Positions 9,033 through 17,199 of a DNA stretch of 64,000 nt are shown in pieces. Origin of the DNA: Palsa-1400 sp036501625 (GTDB lineage: Bacteria > Verrucomicrobiota > Verrucomicrobiia > Limisphaerales > Palsa-1400); assembly GCA_036501625.1 (NCBI GenBank), contig DASXZY010000018.1, positions 1-64,000 of the forward strand. The letters are read 5' to 3'. The position numbers and the translations under genes are program-made. Numbering within the stretch: position 1 is the stretch's first letter; the number at the start of each line of letters is the position of its first letter. Under the pieces are notes generated by a model. That model was not told the origin of the DNA. It worked only from the letters and a program-made list of their open reading frames with translations, and ran no database searches.

Positions 9033-10903
9033 TGGATGCGGCTGAAAAATCCTGGCTGGAATTGCTGACGCGGTACTTTGGTTTCTCGTCGTTTCGCCCG
9101 CTGCAACGCGAGATCATTGGCGAAACGATGTCCGGCAAGGATGTCTTCGCGCTGCTGCCGACAGGCGGGGGAAAGTCGCTTTGTTTTCAATTGCCGGCCT
9201 TGCTCCGGCCTGGCTTGACGCTGGTCGTCTCGCCGCTGATCGCACTGATGAAGGACCAGGTCGATGCCCTGCAAGCGGCCGGCATCAGCGCCACGTTTCT
9301 CAATTCCACGCTGCAAATCGGGGCCTCGCGCCAGCGCCTGCGCGGTTTGCACGAACATCAATTCCGCCTTCTTTACGCCGCGCCGGAACGGCTCATGCTT
9401 CCGGGATTCCTGGATGATTTGCGAAAGTGGAACGTCAATTTAATCGCGGTCGATGAGGCGCACTGCATCAGCGAATGGGGCCATGATTTTCGGCCTGAGT
9501 ACCGCCAGATTGCGAGCCTGCGCGGCCATTTCCCGAACGTGCCGATGATGGCTTTGACCGCCACCGCGACGGAGCGGGTGCGGGCGGACATTGTCGAACT
9601 GCTGCAATTGCGCGCGCCGCAATGTTTCGTGGCCAGCTTCAACCGGCCCAATCTCACCTACCGCGTGCTGGCCAAGAACAAACCATCCGCCCAGGTGATG
9701 GCGTTTTTGCGCGCGCGGCCGCGCGAGAGCGGCATCATTTATTGCCAGAGCCGCAAAGGCACGGAGGCGCTGGCCATGCTGCTGGCCAGCAATGGCATCC
9801 CCGCCAAGCCGTACCACGCCGGCCTGCCGGCCAGGGAACGCGATGAAAACCAGGAGCTTTTCCTGCGCGACGAAGCGCGGGTCATCTGCGCGACAATTGC
9901 CTTCGGCATGGGCATCAACAAGCCGAACGTCCGCTTCGTCCTTCATCACGACCTGCCCAAAAATATCGAAGGCTATTACCAGGAAACCGGGCGAGCCGGG
10001 CGGGATGGTTTGCCGGGCGAATGCGTGCTTCTGTTCAGCGCGGGCGACGTGGTCAAACAACAGCGGTTTATCGACGAGAAAAGCCCGGAGGAACAATTGC
10101 TGGCCCGCGAACAATTGCGGCTGGTCGTCCATTACGCCGAATCCGGCGGCTGCCGGCGGGCCGAGTTGCTGCGCTATTTCGGGGAGACTTTTCCCTCGGA
10201 CAATTGCGGCGGCTGCGACAATTGCCTCTCCCCGCGCGCGAAGTTCGACGGCACTCTGGCCGCGCAAAAATTGCTCTCGTGCGTCTATCGCATCCGCGAA
10301 CGAAGCCGGTTCACCACCGGGCTGAATCATATCGCCGAGGTGCTGACGGGAGCGGAAACGGAGAAAATCCGCAATTGGGGGCACGACCAGCTTTCCACTT
10401 ATGGCATCGGGCGCGAGCGCGGGCGGGCGGAATGGCAGGCCATCGGGCGCGAATTGATCCGCCTGGGTTTTCTGGCGCAGGCGCCGGGAAAATTCAGCAC
10501 GCTCGACTTGACTGCCGAGGGCTTGAGCGCGTTGCGCGAACGCAGGAAAATCGTATTGACCACGCCGATGTCCGCGCCGCCCGCCGCGCCGGAAAAAATG
10601 CCGCGCGCCGGGGCCATCAGTTGCGATGAAGAGTTGTTCGAGCGGCTGAGGCGGCTGCGCAAGACGCTGGCGGACGAGCGGTTCGTGCCGGCTTACATCA
10701 TTTTTTCCGACGTGGCGCTGCGCCAGATGGCCCGGTATTATCCATCCACGCGCGAAGAGTTTTCTCGCATCAGCGGCGTGGGGGAGAAGAAACTCCAGGA
10801 ATTCGGGGAGTTCTTTACGCGGGAAATCGCGGAGCATTTGCAAACGCACCCGCGCCAGATTTTCGCGGAAGACTCGTTCCAGGCGCCGCGGCCGCGTTAT
10901 TAA
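9032..10903 (+). CDS. recQ: ATP-dependent DNA helicase RecQ
   Basis: A 623-aa 3'-5' DNA helicase of full RecQ length. Visible in order: the N-terminal zero motif region (FGFSSFRPLQREII), Walker A LLPTGGGKSL, the DEAH box (AVDEAHCISEWGHDFRPEY), helicase motif VI (YYQETGRAGRDG), the RQC zinc-binding cysteines (GGCRRAELL then DNCGGCDNC), and a C-terminal HRDC domain (from about residue 535; ISGVGEKKLQEFG). Start ATG 9032 matches the family N-terminus; the frame is open further upstream, but that part reads as low-complexity shadow. The stop codon lies within a long hairpin shared with the convergent gene. Confidence 0.97.
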   Translation: MDAAEKSWLELLTRYFGFSSFRPLQREIIGETMSGKDVFALLPTGGGKSLCFQLPALLRPGLTLVVSPLIALMKDQVDALQAAGISATFLNSTLQIGASRQRLRGLHEHQFRLLYAAPERLMLPGFLDDLRKWNVNLIAVDEAHCISEWGHDFRPEYRQIASLRGHFPNVPMMALTATATERVRADIVELLQLRAPQCFVASFNRPNLTYRVLAKNKPSAQVMAFLRARPRESGIIYCQSRKGTEALAMLLASNGIPAKPYHAGLPARERDENQELFLRDEARVICATIAFGMGINKPNVRFVLHHDLPKNIEGYYQETGRAGRDGLPGECVLLFSAGDVVKQQRFIDEKSPEEQLLAREQLRLVVHYAESGGCRRAELLRYFGETFPSDNCGGCDNCLSPRAKFDGTLAAQKLLSCVYRIRERSRFTTGLNHIAEVLTGAETEKIRNWGHDQLSTYGIGRERGRAEWQAIGRELIRLGFLAQAPGKFSTLDLTAEGLSALRERRKIVLTTPMSAPPAAPEKMPRAGAISCDEELFERLRRLRKTLADERFVPAYIIFSDVALRQMARYYPSTREEFSRISGVGEKKLQEFGEFFTREIAEHLQTHPRQIFAEDSFQAPRPRY

Positions 10904-10956
10904 ACACAACGTTTTGAATAATTGGGCATGCTCAATTATTCAAGACGTTGTGTTTA
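10901..10956. terminator. bidirectional hairpin terminator containing both stop codons
   Basis: The arms 10901-10924 and 10933-10956 are complementary over 24 positions with a single G-T wobble, and the pairing can extend to leave a CATG tetraloop (10927-10930). The TAA of recQ (10901-10903) and the TAA of the convergent VPDSG-CTERM gene (10954-10956 on the minus strand) form the two feet of the stem. The base of each arm is A/T-rich. Confidence 0.85.
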
Positions 10957-11535
10957 GCCGCGGCGATGGCGCAAAATGCCCGCCGCACCCGCGCCGGCCA
11001 GCAGCAAAGTGAACGTATTCGCAGCATCGGGAGCGACAGCCGGCGTGCGGGGGTCCGTCCAGGTTCCCGGGATGTTGTGCCCGATGATCAGCGGAAGGTC
11101 GCCGTCGTTCACGGCCGGCCACAAGACAAACTCGTCGGACAAGCTGTTGGGTGTAATGAAGTCCAGGAAGCCCTGCGGGTAGACAAAACTAAAGGCCGCA
11201 AATGTGCCGGCAAAACCATCCGAACTGGTGGATGTGATGGTGGGATTAAGGATCGCGCCCGGCGCGCTCAGGATGTCATTGTGAGACCCGGCGGAAAAAG
11301 CGGAGTCCAAGCCAAAGCCAATGTCGGAGCCAATGGACGGAACAGACGTAAAATCAATGATGTCCCACGCCACCACGCTGTTATCAAACTCGTTGACGGT
11401 GAAGGTGCTGCCATTGAGGACAGTTGGCTGCCCTGGATCTGCCGTGAAACTAAACGACACGAAACTATCCGCGCGAGCGGCCATGTCCCATGCGACAAGG
11501 CACCCAGTGGCAACGATCACTGCAGCCGATTTCAT
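10954..11535 (-). CDS. secreted protein with VPDSG-CTERM-like sorting tail
   Basis: A 193-aa exported protein with signal peptide (residues 1-22, ending ARADS). The body is a beta-rich segment of unknown function. The C-terminus has the tripartite exosortase-type pattern: a short motif (APDAANT), a hydrophobic helix (FTLLLAGAGAAGIL) and a basic end (RHRRG). This resembles the VPDSG-CTERM sorting signal of Verrucomicrobia, although the usual Gly is replaced by Ala-Asn. I infer processing by an exosortase encoded elsewhere. A promoter candidate lies 13 nt upstream. Confidence 0.82.
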   Translation of the reverse strand: MKSAAVIVATGCLVAWDMAARADSFVSFSFTADPGQPTVLNGSTFTVNEFDNSVVAWDIIDFTSVPSIGSDIGFGLDSAFSAGSHNDILSAPGAILNPTITSTSSDGFAGTFAAFSFVYPQGFLDFITPNSLSDEFVLWPAVNDGDLPLIIGHNIPGTWTDPRTPAVAPDAANTFTLLLAGAGAAGILRHRRG

Positions 11536-11548
11536 AAAAACTCAATCT

Positions 11549-11578
11549 CTAATATGTCAAGCCGCGGCAAATTTGCAA
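11549..11578 (-). promoter_or_regulatory. sigma-70 promoter candidate for the VPDSG-CTERM gene
   Basis: On the minus strand TTGCAA (11573-11578) and TATTAG (11549-11554) are spaced by 18 nt, with the ATG at 11535 lying 13 nt beyond the -10 box. Confidence 0.45.
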
Positions 11579-11688
11579 GCGCTAATATTTTTATTATTGC
11601 TTGGGCGAGTTGCACTTGGGCCGCGCCACGCCATGTTTTTTCGAAAACGGGCTTGCCAGAATATTCTTTGTTTGCCAGTCAATGGAAC

Positions 11689-12129
11689 ATGAATAGTCCA
11701 AAAATTTTGCGTAATCCGGCGCTGGTTCGCCGGAAATTATTCAGCGCGGCCCGAGCCGCCATGAAACACGCCTACGCGCCGTATTCCAATTTTCACGTCG
11801 GCGCGGCGATATTGCTGGGCGACGGGCGGATTTTCAGCGGCTGCAACGTGGAGAACGCCTCCTACGGGCTGACCATTTGCGCGGAACGCAACGCCGTCTT
11901 CACGGCAGTCGCGGCCAGCGCGCGGAAGCCGGAAATCATGGCCGTGGCGGTGGTCAATCGGCGTGGCATGCCATGTTCGCCCTGCGGGGCGTGCCGGCAG
12001 GTGCTGGCGGAGTTTGGCCCGCGCGCGGCGGTTTGGTATTCGGGGGCCGGCGGCGTCATCCAGCGTTCCATGCAGGAATTGCTGGTGGATGGCTTCAGTT
12101 TGTGCCCCAATGACGCGGACCGCGGCTGA
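11689..12129 (+). CDS. cdd: cytidine deaminase
   Basis: A 146-aa homotetramer-type cytidine deaminase, which converts cytidine and deoxycytidine to the uridine forms. Visible motifs: YAPYSNFHVGAA, the substrate segment GCNVENASYG, the catalytic CAERNAV (zinc Cys and proton-shuttle Glu) and PCGACRQV (two further zinc cysteines). The length suits the short bacterial class. ATG 11689 is the first in-frame start that precedes the conserved core. It is the first gene of a cdd-deoA-nupC run, with only 5 nt to deoA. Confidence 0.95.
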   Translation: MNSPKILRNPALVRRKLFSAARAAMKHAYAPYSNFHVGAAILLGDGRIFSGCNVENASYGLTICAERNAVFTAVAASARKPEIMAVAVVNRRGMPCSPCGACRQVLAEFGPRAAVWYSGAGGVIQRSMQELLVDGFSLCPNDADRG

Positions 12130-12134
12130 AACCG

Positions 12135-13460
12135 ATGCGTCCCGTTGACCTGATTCGCAAAAAACGTGAAGGCGGAGAACATTCCGCCAAGGAGATTTCG
12201 TCGCTGGTTGAGGCCTTCACGCGCGGCGCCGCGCCCGATTACCAGATGTCCGCCTGGATGATGGCCGTGCTGTGGCGCGGATTGTCCAGCGCGGAAACGG
12301 CCGCCCTGACCGATGCCATGATGCGTTCGGGCAGCGTCATGGACCTCAGCGAATTGCCGGGCGCGAAGGTGGACAAGCATTCCACCGGGGGCGTCGGCGA
12401 CAAGACTTCGCTCATTCTCACGCCCATCGCGGCGGCGGGCGGATTGATCGTGCCGATGATTAGCGGGCGCGGACTTGGGCACACGGGCGGCACCTTGGAC
12501 AAGCTGGAATCCATTCCCGGTTTCAACGTGAATCTTGCGCCGGGCGAATTCCTGCGCGTGCTCAGAGCCGCGGGATGCGTCATGGCCGGGCAGACGGCCG
12601 AGCTTGTGCCGGCAGACAAAAAAATGTACGCCTTGCGGGATGTCACCGCGACGGTCGAGAGCGCTCCGCTGATTTGCGCCAGCATCATGAGCAAGAAGCT
12701 GGCGGAAGGCATCGATGCGCTGGTGCTGGATGTCAAAACCGGTTCGGGCGCGTTTATGAGGCGGCAGGAGGACGCCGAGCATCTGGCCCAAATGATGGTC
12801 GATACCGGGCAGCGCATGGGCAAAAAAATGGCCGCGCTCATCACGGACATGGACCAACCCCTGGGCCGCGCCGTGGGAAACAGCCTTGAAGCCGCTGAGT
12901 GCCAGGAGATTCTCGGCGGCGCGCGCGATCCCTTGAGCGAAGACCTGCGGGCGGTCTCGCTGGAGCTGTGCGCCTGGATGTTTTTTCTGGGCGGGCGCGC
13001 CGGGAGCGTGGAGGAGGGGCGGAAATTGGCCGGAGAAATTGTTGACTCCGGCGCGGCGCTGGCAAAATTCAAGGAACTTTGCCGCCAGCAAGGCGCGGCG
13101 GAATCGTGGCGCCTGCCCGCCGCGAAATTCACGGCCTCTTTCACGGCGGCGGCGGGCGGATTTATCGAACGCATTTACTGCGAGCAAGTGGGAATGGCCA
13201 GCCTGGTCCTCGGCGGCGGGCGGAGCAAACAGGACGACGTGATTGATCACGCTGTCGGACTCGAATTGCGCAAAAAACTTGGCAGCGCCGTGCAGGCGGG
13301 CGAACCAATTGCCATCGTCCATTACAACGATCCGGCCCGGCTGCCGGAGGCGATGAAACTCCTGGGCGAGGCGTATCAAATCGGCCCGCGCCCCCCGGCG
13401 GCGGAGCGCGTTTTAGTCAAGAAGATTATATCCCCATGCAACAATTTACCGGCATCTTAG
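12135..13460 (+). CDS. deoA: thymidine/pyrimidine-nucleoside phosphorylase
   Basis: A 441-aa enzyme of the DeoA/Pdp family that splits pyrimidine nucleosides with phosphate to base and (deoxy)ribose-1-phosphate. The signature KHSTGGVGDKTS (phosphate site) begins near residue 79, followed by MISGRGLGHTGGTLDKLES and the C-terminal PYNP_C domain. Whether it prefers thymidine (DeoA) or accepts uridine as well (Pdp) cannot be told from sequence. It sits between cdd and nupC and overlaps nupC by 25 nt, so the three genes should be co-expressed. Confidence 0.95.
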   Translation: MRPVDLIRKKREGGEHSAKEISSLVEAFTRGAAPDYQMSAWMMAVLWRGLSSAETAALTDAMMRSGSVMDLSELPGAKVDKHSTGGVGDKTSLILTPIAAAGGLIVPMISGRGLGHTGGTLDKLESIPGFNVNLAPGEFLRVLRAAGCVMAGQTAELVPADKKMYALRDVTATVESAPLICASIMSKKLAEGIDALVLDVKTGSGAFMRRQEDAEHLAQMMVDTGQRMGKKMAALITDMDQPLGRAVGNSLEAAECQEILGGARDPLSEDLRAVSLELCAWMFFLGGRAGSVEEGRKLAGEIVDSGAALAKFKELCRQQGAAESWRLPAAKFTASFTAAAGGFIERIYCEQVGMASLVLGGGRSKQDDVIDHAVGLELRKKLGSAVQAGEPIAIVHYNDPARLPEAMKLLGEAYQIGPRPPAAERVLVKKIISPCNNLPAS

Positions 13461-14659
13461 GCATCGCGGCCATTCTCGCCGCCTGCTGGGCGTTTTCCAC
13501 CAACCGCAAAGCGATCAAGTGGCCCATTGTGGCCTGGGGCATCGGCCTCCAATTGCTGTTCGCGCTGATTGTGCTCCGGTGCGACTGGGGCCAAAAAGCC
13601 ATGTCGGCCGCGGGTGGCGCTGTCAATAAACTTCTCAGCTATGCCACCGATGGCGCGACGTTTGTCTTCGGGCCGCTGGCCGATCCCGCCGGCAAAGATG
13701 GGTTCGTTTTCGCCTTCGCCATTCTGCCAACCATCATTTTTATGGCGTCGTTTTTTGCCGTCCTCTACCATTTTGGCGTCATGCAAATCATCATCCGGGG
13801 CGCGGCCTGGCTGATGACGCGGATCATGGGCGTGAGCGGAGCGGAATCGCTCGACGTGGCGGCCAGCATATTCATGGGGCAAACTGAAGCTCCGCTGACC
13901 ATCCGCCCCTTCCTGGACCGCCTGACCCGCTCGGAAATGATGACCGTCATGACCGCCGGAATGGCGCACGTCAGCGGCGGCATCATGGCCGCTTACATCG
14001 CGCAGGGCGTCGAAGCCAAACACATTTTAGGCGCGGTCATTATGACGGCGCCCGGCACGTTGCTGATCGCCAAGACGCTGGTGCCTGAAACCGAAACGAC
14101 CGCCAGCGGCAACCGCGTCGATCTGGCCGAAGCGGACGAATCCAAGCGCGGCAACCTGCTGGGCGCCATCGCCCACGGAACGAGCGACGGATTAAATCTG
14201 GCCATCAATGTCGCCGCCATGCTGATTGCGTTCCTGGCCCTGATCGCGCTCTTGAACGGCATCATGGCCTGGACGCATGGGTACGTCCCCTGGTTTCCCG
14301 GCAAGCTGGAGACGGTGCTCGGCTGGCTCTTCGCGCCGGTCGCGTGGATGATCGGCATCCCGTGGAAGGACGCCTCGCACATTGGTTCGCTTTTGGGCAT
14401 CCGCATGGTGGGCAATGAGCTGATCGCGTTCGGGCAACTCGGCCAATGGAAGGCGCAATTGGATGCCCGCTCCGTAACCATTGCGACGTTCGCATTGTGC
14501 GGGTTTGCGAACTTGAGCTCTATCGGGATTCAAATCGGCGGCATCGGCGCGCTGGCGCCTGCGCGCAAGGACGATCTGGCCCGGCTGGGATTCCGCGCGA
14601 TGCTGGCCGGCACAATGGCAAATCTGATCTCGGCGGCCATTGTGGGACTGATGATTTAG
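13436..14659 (+). CDS. nupC: concentrative nucleoside transporter, NupC/CNT family
   Basis: A 407-aa inner-membrane transporter with about ten hydrophobic segments. The CNT core is visible: SIFMGQTEAPLTIRPFL (nucleoside/cation site), MTAGMAHVSGGIMAAYI, and NELIAFGQL plus CGFANLSSIGIQIGG near the end. It should import nucleosides by H+ or Na+ symport, feeding the deaminase and phosphorylase encoded just upstream. The start at 13436 lies inside deoA, a 25-nt overlap that suggests translational coupling. Confidence 0.95.
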   Translation: MQQFTGILGIAAILAACWAFSTNRKAIKWPIVAWGIGLQLLFALIVLRCDWGQKAMSAAGGAVNKLLSYATDGATFVFGPLADPAGKDGFVFAFAILPTIIFMASFFAVLYHFGVMQIIIRGAAWLMTRIMGVSGAESLDVAASIFMGQTEAPLTIRPFLDRLTRSEMMTVMTAGMAHVSGGIMAAYIAQGVEAKHILGAVIMTAPGTLLIAKTLVPETETTASGNRVDLAEADESKRGNLLGAIAHGTSDGLNLAINVAAMLIAFLALIALLNGIMAWTHGYVPWFPGKLETVLGWLFAPVAWMIGIPWKDASHIGSLLGIRMVGNELIAFGQLGQWKAQLDARSVTIATFALCGFANLSSIGIQIGGIGALAPARKDDLARLGFRAMLAGTMANLISAAIVGLMI

Positions 14660-14713
14660 CGGGGTTGGCCAGGGCCGGGCCGGGCTTGAACAAAAGCCGG
14701 ATGGCGCGAGACG

Positions 14714-15526
14714 TTATTGCGCGGCGGCGGATGTCTTGCCGTAACCGGGCATGGCCGACCCGTCGTCGTTCAATTTGCCGCAGGCCCACAATAATCCGCG
14801 CGTGACCATGTCAAGATACGCGGGATCCTCCACGGTCTTGTTGGCGTGCCCCAGCGTCGTGCCGAAAACGCGCGCTTTGCCGTAGGTATTGATCCAGACG
14901 CAGGTCGTGTCCAAGCCGTTGGTCAGGGGAACCGTTTTGGCCAGGGGGATGCAGTTGGGCCACAATTTTTTCATGCGATACAATTCATCCGGGGCCGGGT
15001 CGTGCCAGACGGCCGGGAAGCCTTTCATGATCGGGTTTTCGGGCTTGATGTTGTCCACGTCAAACTTCCGCGCCGCGTCGTGAAAATAAGAACTCACGCC
15101 CAGCAATTTGCGCCATTCATCGGTCGAAGACCGGCGGTAGCTGTGAATCGCGCAATGAATCACGACGGCGGGCAGCCCATCGTAATGCGCCTTGGCGATG
15201 TGCTCGATGAATTCGGCATTGGTCTGGTCGCCGAAACATTCGTCATGCACCACCACGTCGTAGCCTTTGGACCAATCGGGCTTTTCATAAATGCTCATTT
15301 GGTGGTCCTTGGCCACGCCGCCCCTGGAACTGCCGCCCTCAAACAAAATGTCCCACGTGACGTTGGCGCGGGCGCTGATGCCTTCTGTCAATAATGTTTT
15401 CTGCGCCTCATAATCGTGGCAGCAGCCGCCGCAGATCAAAAGAGCGTGAATGGGTTCGGCCGCGCGCGCGGAAACGCCGCCAGCCAGCCACAGGAGCGAA
15501 AGCGCCGCCATCGTAGAGAATTTCAT
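14714..15526 (-). CDS. secreted ThuA-domain protein
   Basis: A 270-aa exported protein (signal residues 1-22, ending SARAAEP) with a ThuA-like, glutamine-amidotransferase-fold domain: ALLICGGCCHDYEAQK at the start, VVHDECFGDQT in the middle, VVIHCAIHSYR and a final VFGTTLGHANKTVEDPAY. ThuA proteins are linked to trehalose and other sugar utilisation, usually without proven chemistry. It begins 3 nt after the sugar-isomerase-like gene, so the two form an operon and may act on the same carbohydrate. Confidence 0.92.
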   Translation of the reverse strand: MKFSTMAALSLLWLAGGVSARAAEPIHALLICGGCCHDYEAQKTLLTEGISARANVTWDILFEGGSSRGGVAKDHQMSIYEKPDWSKGYDVVVHDECFGDQTNAEFIEHIAKAHYDGLPAVVIHCAIHSYRRSSTDEWRKLLGVSSYFHDAARKFDVDNIKPENPIMKGFPAVWHDPAPDELYRMKKLWPNCIPLAKTVPLTNGLDTTCVWINTYGKARVFGTTLGHANKTVEDPAYLDMVTRGLLWACGKLNDDGSAMPGYGKTSAAAQ

Positions 15527-15529
15527 AGA

Positions 15530-16441
15530 TTAGATGTCGCAGATTCTAACAGCCTCGCTCAGCGATGCAACTTTATCCCGCAAGGGGACGAATTCCTGGC
15601 CAACATAGCCCTGGTAGCCGGTTTCCACGATGGCTTTCATCACGCCGGGATAATGTATCTCCTGCGAATCATCAATCTCATTTCGGCCCGGATTGCCGGC
15701 CGTGTGGTAGTGGGCGATATACGGGTGATACTGGCGGATGCGCGTGATGAGATCCCCGTGCATGATCTGGACGTGATAGATGTCAAACAAAAGCTTGACG
15801 CGCTCGGAGCCGACCACTTTGCAAATCTCGACCGCGTGGTCGAAGTTGTCGCAGAAATAGTCCGGGTGGCCTTTCATGTCGATATTCACGCGGGAGTTGA
15901 GCATCTCCAGGCAGAGGGTGACGTTTTTCTGTTCCGCGAAGCCTGCGATTTTCTTCAATCCTTCCACCATGTTTTTGGTGGCATCCTCGGTCGTCAATCC
16001 GCGCCGAAATCCTGAAAAAGTGATGACCTTTGTGAAGCCAGCCGCAGCAGTTTGGCCGATGCGCGTTCGGAGCATTTCGATACAAGCGCCGTGTTCATCT
16101 TTTTGCGCGAAGCCCGTGCGCCAGCCGTGGCTGGGAGCAATGGCGCAGGCCAAATCGCGCTTGGCCAGTTCCGGCCAAAACTCCGGCGCGACCAATTCCA
16201 CCGAAGCCATGCCCAGGCTGGAGGCGGCCCCTGCCAGTTCGGACGGCGTCATGGGATTGAAACACCACAAGACGACCGATTGCTGGACGCGGCCGTTGCG
16301 AATCTTGTAAAGGTCTCCTTGTTTCTCGCCATCTGCCGAGGCACGCGCCGCAATTCCGCTGGCCGACAAAGCAACGGCCCCTGCGGCCAATCGTTTAAAG
16401 GCCCCACGCCGGCTCATGCCGGGCAACTCAGTATCGTGCAT
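15530..16441 (-). CDS. Tat-exported hydroxypyruvate isomerase-like TIM-barrel protein
   Basis: A 303-aa member of the xylose-isomerase-like TIM-barrel (AP endonuclease 2 fold) family, closest in pattern to hydroxypyruvate isomerase: LCLEMLNSRVN with metal-ligand Glu, LLFDIYHVQIMHGDLI with metal ligands Asp and His, and YVGQEFVP with the final Glu. The N-terminus MSRRGAFKRLAAGAVALSAS is a Tat signal; ATG 16441 or the Met eight residues later are both possible starts. Export of such an enzyme is common in Verrucomicrobia and Planctomycetes. Substrate unknown. Confidence 0.88.
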   Translation of the reverse strand: MHDTELPGMSRRGAFKRLAAGAVALSASGIAARASADGEKQGDLYKIRNGRVQQSVVLWCFNPMTPSELAGAASSLGMASVELVAPEFWPELAKRDLACAIAPSHGWRTGFAQKDEHGACIEMLRTRIGQTAAAGFTKVITFSGFRRGLTTEDATKNMVEGLKKIAGFAEQKNVTLCLEMLNSRVNIDMKGHPDYFCDNFDHAVEICKVVGSERVKLLFDIYHVQIMHGDLITRIRQYHPYIAHYHTAGNPGRNEIDDSQEIHYPGVMKAIVETGYQGYVGQEFVPLRDKVASLSEAVRICDI

Positions 16442-16481
16442 AACATCAGTTTGTCCTTAGACGCCCATGTTGAACAGATAT

Positions 16482-16979
16482 TTAACAATTCGGCGGCAAC
16501 GCGGGCGGGACTTCGCCGCTTTCAGGAACGGGCGGGAACACGCCAATCACGGCCAGCGCCTCCATGAACTCGCCTGCTTTCATTGGCGTAGTCAAAAAAG
16601 AGCGCGCTCCGAGGGTGTAGGCTTGGCGCGCCACGGGCACATCGCCGGAGCCGGTCAGCACGACGGCCGGGATGGTGTTGTGCGGCGGATGATTGGCCAG
16701 CCAGGCGAGCACCTCGAACCCATGCATGCCTGGCATCATCAAATCCAGAACGATCAAAACGGGATACGGATACTCCGCGCGGTCGCAAAAACCGTGCTCA
16801 CCCGTGAGGTAAGAAATCAACTCCTCGCCGGACCGCAAACCGACGGCGCGAAGTTGCGGGCAGGCGGCCGCGATCACGGCCCGGGCGTGAGAAATGGCGT
16901 CCGAATCGTCATCAACGATCAGAACAACTCCTTGCCTTGGGCCTCCCGATATTTCTGCGCGTTGCGCGGACGTGCCCAT
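16482..16979 (-). CDS. single-domain response regulator with a substituted switch lysine
   Basis: A 165-aa receiver-only protein. The acidic pocket (VVLIVDDDSDA, residues 18-28), the phosphorylatable Asp79 (LIVLDLMMPGMHG) and the switch Thr (VVLTGSGD) are present. The invariant Lys-Pro near the end is replaced by Thr-Pro (residues 131-132, FLTTPM), so phosphorylation-driven switching may be altered. No output domain follows. I chose ATG 16979, directly before the receiver fold; the frame is open to 17264 but that part crosses a hairpin and looks non-coding. No kinase is adjacent. Confidence 0.82.
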   Translation of the reverse strand: MGTSAQRAEISGGPRQGVVLIVDDDSDAISHARAVIAAACPQLRAVGLRSGEELISYLTGEHGFCDRAEYPYPVLIVLDLMMPGMHGFEVLAWLANHPPHNTIPAVVLTGSGDVPVARQAYTLGARSFLTTPMKAGEFMEALAVIGVFPPVPESGEVPPALPPNC

Positions 16980-17072
16980 CGTCCAGCCATTAGACCCGGT
17001 TCTGCCGGGCAATTCAATAGGCGAAAACCCCAAAGATAAGTCAGTTTTTCCCGGAAGGTTGCGAAAATGAAA

Positions 17073-17125
17073 CGGAGTCCGAATGTTGAGCGCATTCGGA
17101 CTCCGCCTTACCCGCACACGCGGGT
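17073..17125. terminator. two consecutive hairpins downstream of the M28 peptidase gene
   Basis: A perfect 13-bp stem (17073-17085 with 17093-17105, 7-nt loop) is followed by a 6-bp stem ACCCGC-ACAC-GCGGGT (17110-17125). On the minus strand both lie just beyond the M28 stop, and the larger one is followed by GTTTCATTTTC. Probably transcription termination. Confidence 0.6.
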
Positions 17126-17199
17126 TCGTGAGACCGCCAGCATTGTGCCAAGGCAGGCGCCCCGAAGAAATGGGTAGAAATACGGATTTTTGAGCTGCT

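Noticed and set aside
9440..10909. 489-codon frame opposite recQ
   Set aside because: Shadow of recQ with no recognisable domain.
11682..11696. Four-codon minigene overlapping the cdd start (and a similar three-codon one before the purine phosphorylase)
   Set aside because: So short that chance is the best explanation; no ribosome site.
11862..13379. 505-codon frame opposite cdd and deoA
   Set aside because: Shadow; low-complexity His/Arg/Gln-rich translation typical of antisense to GC-rich genes.
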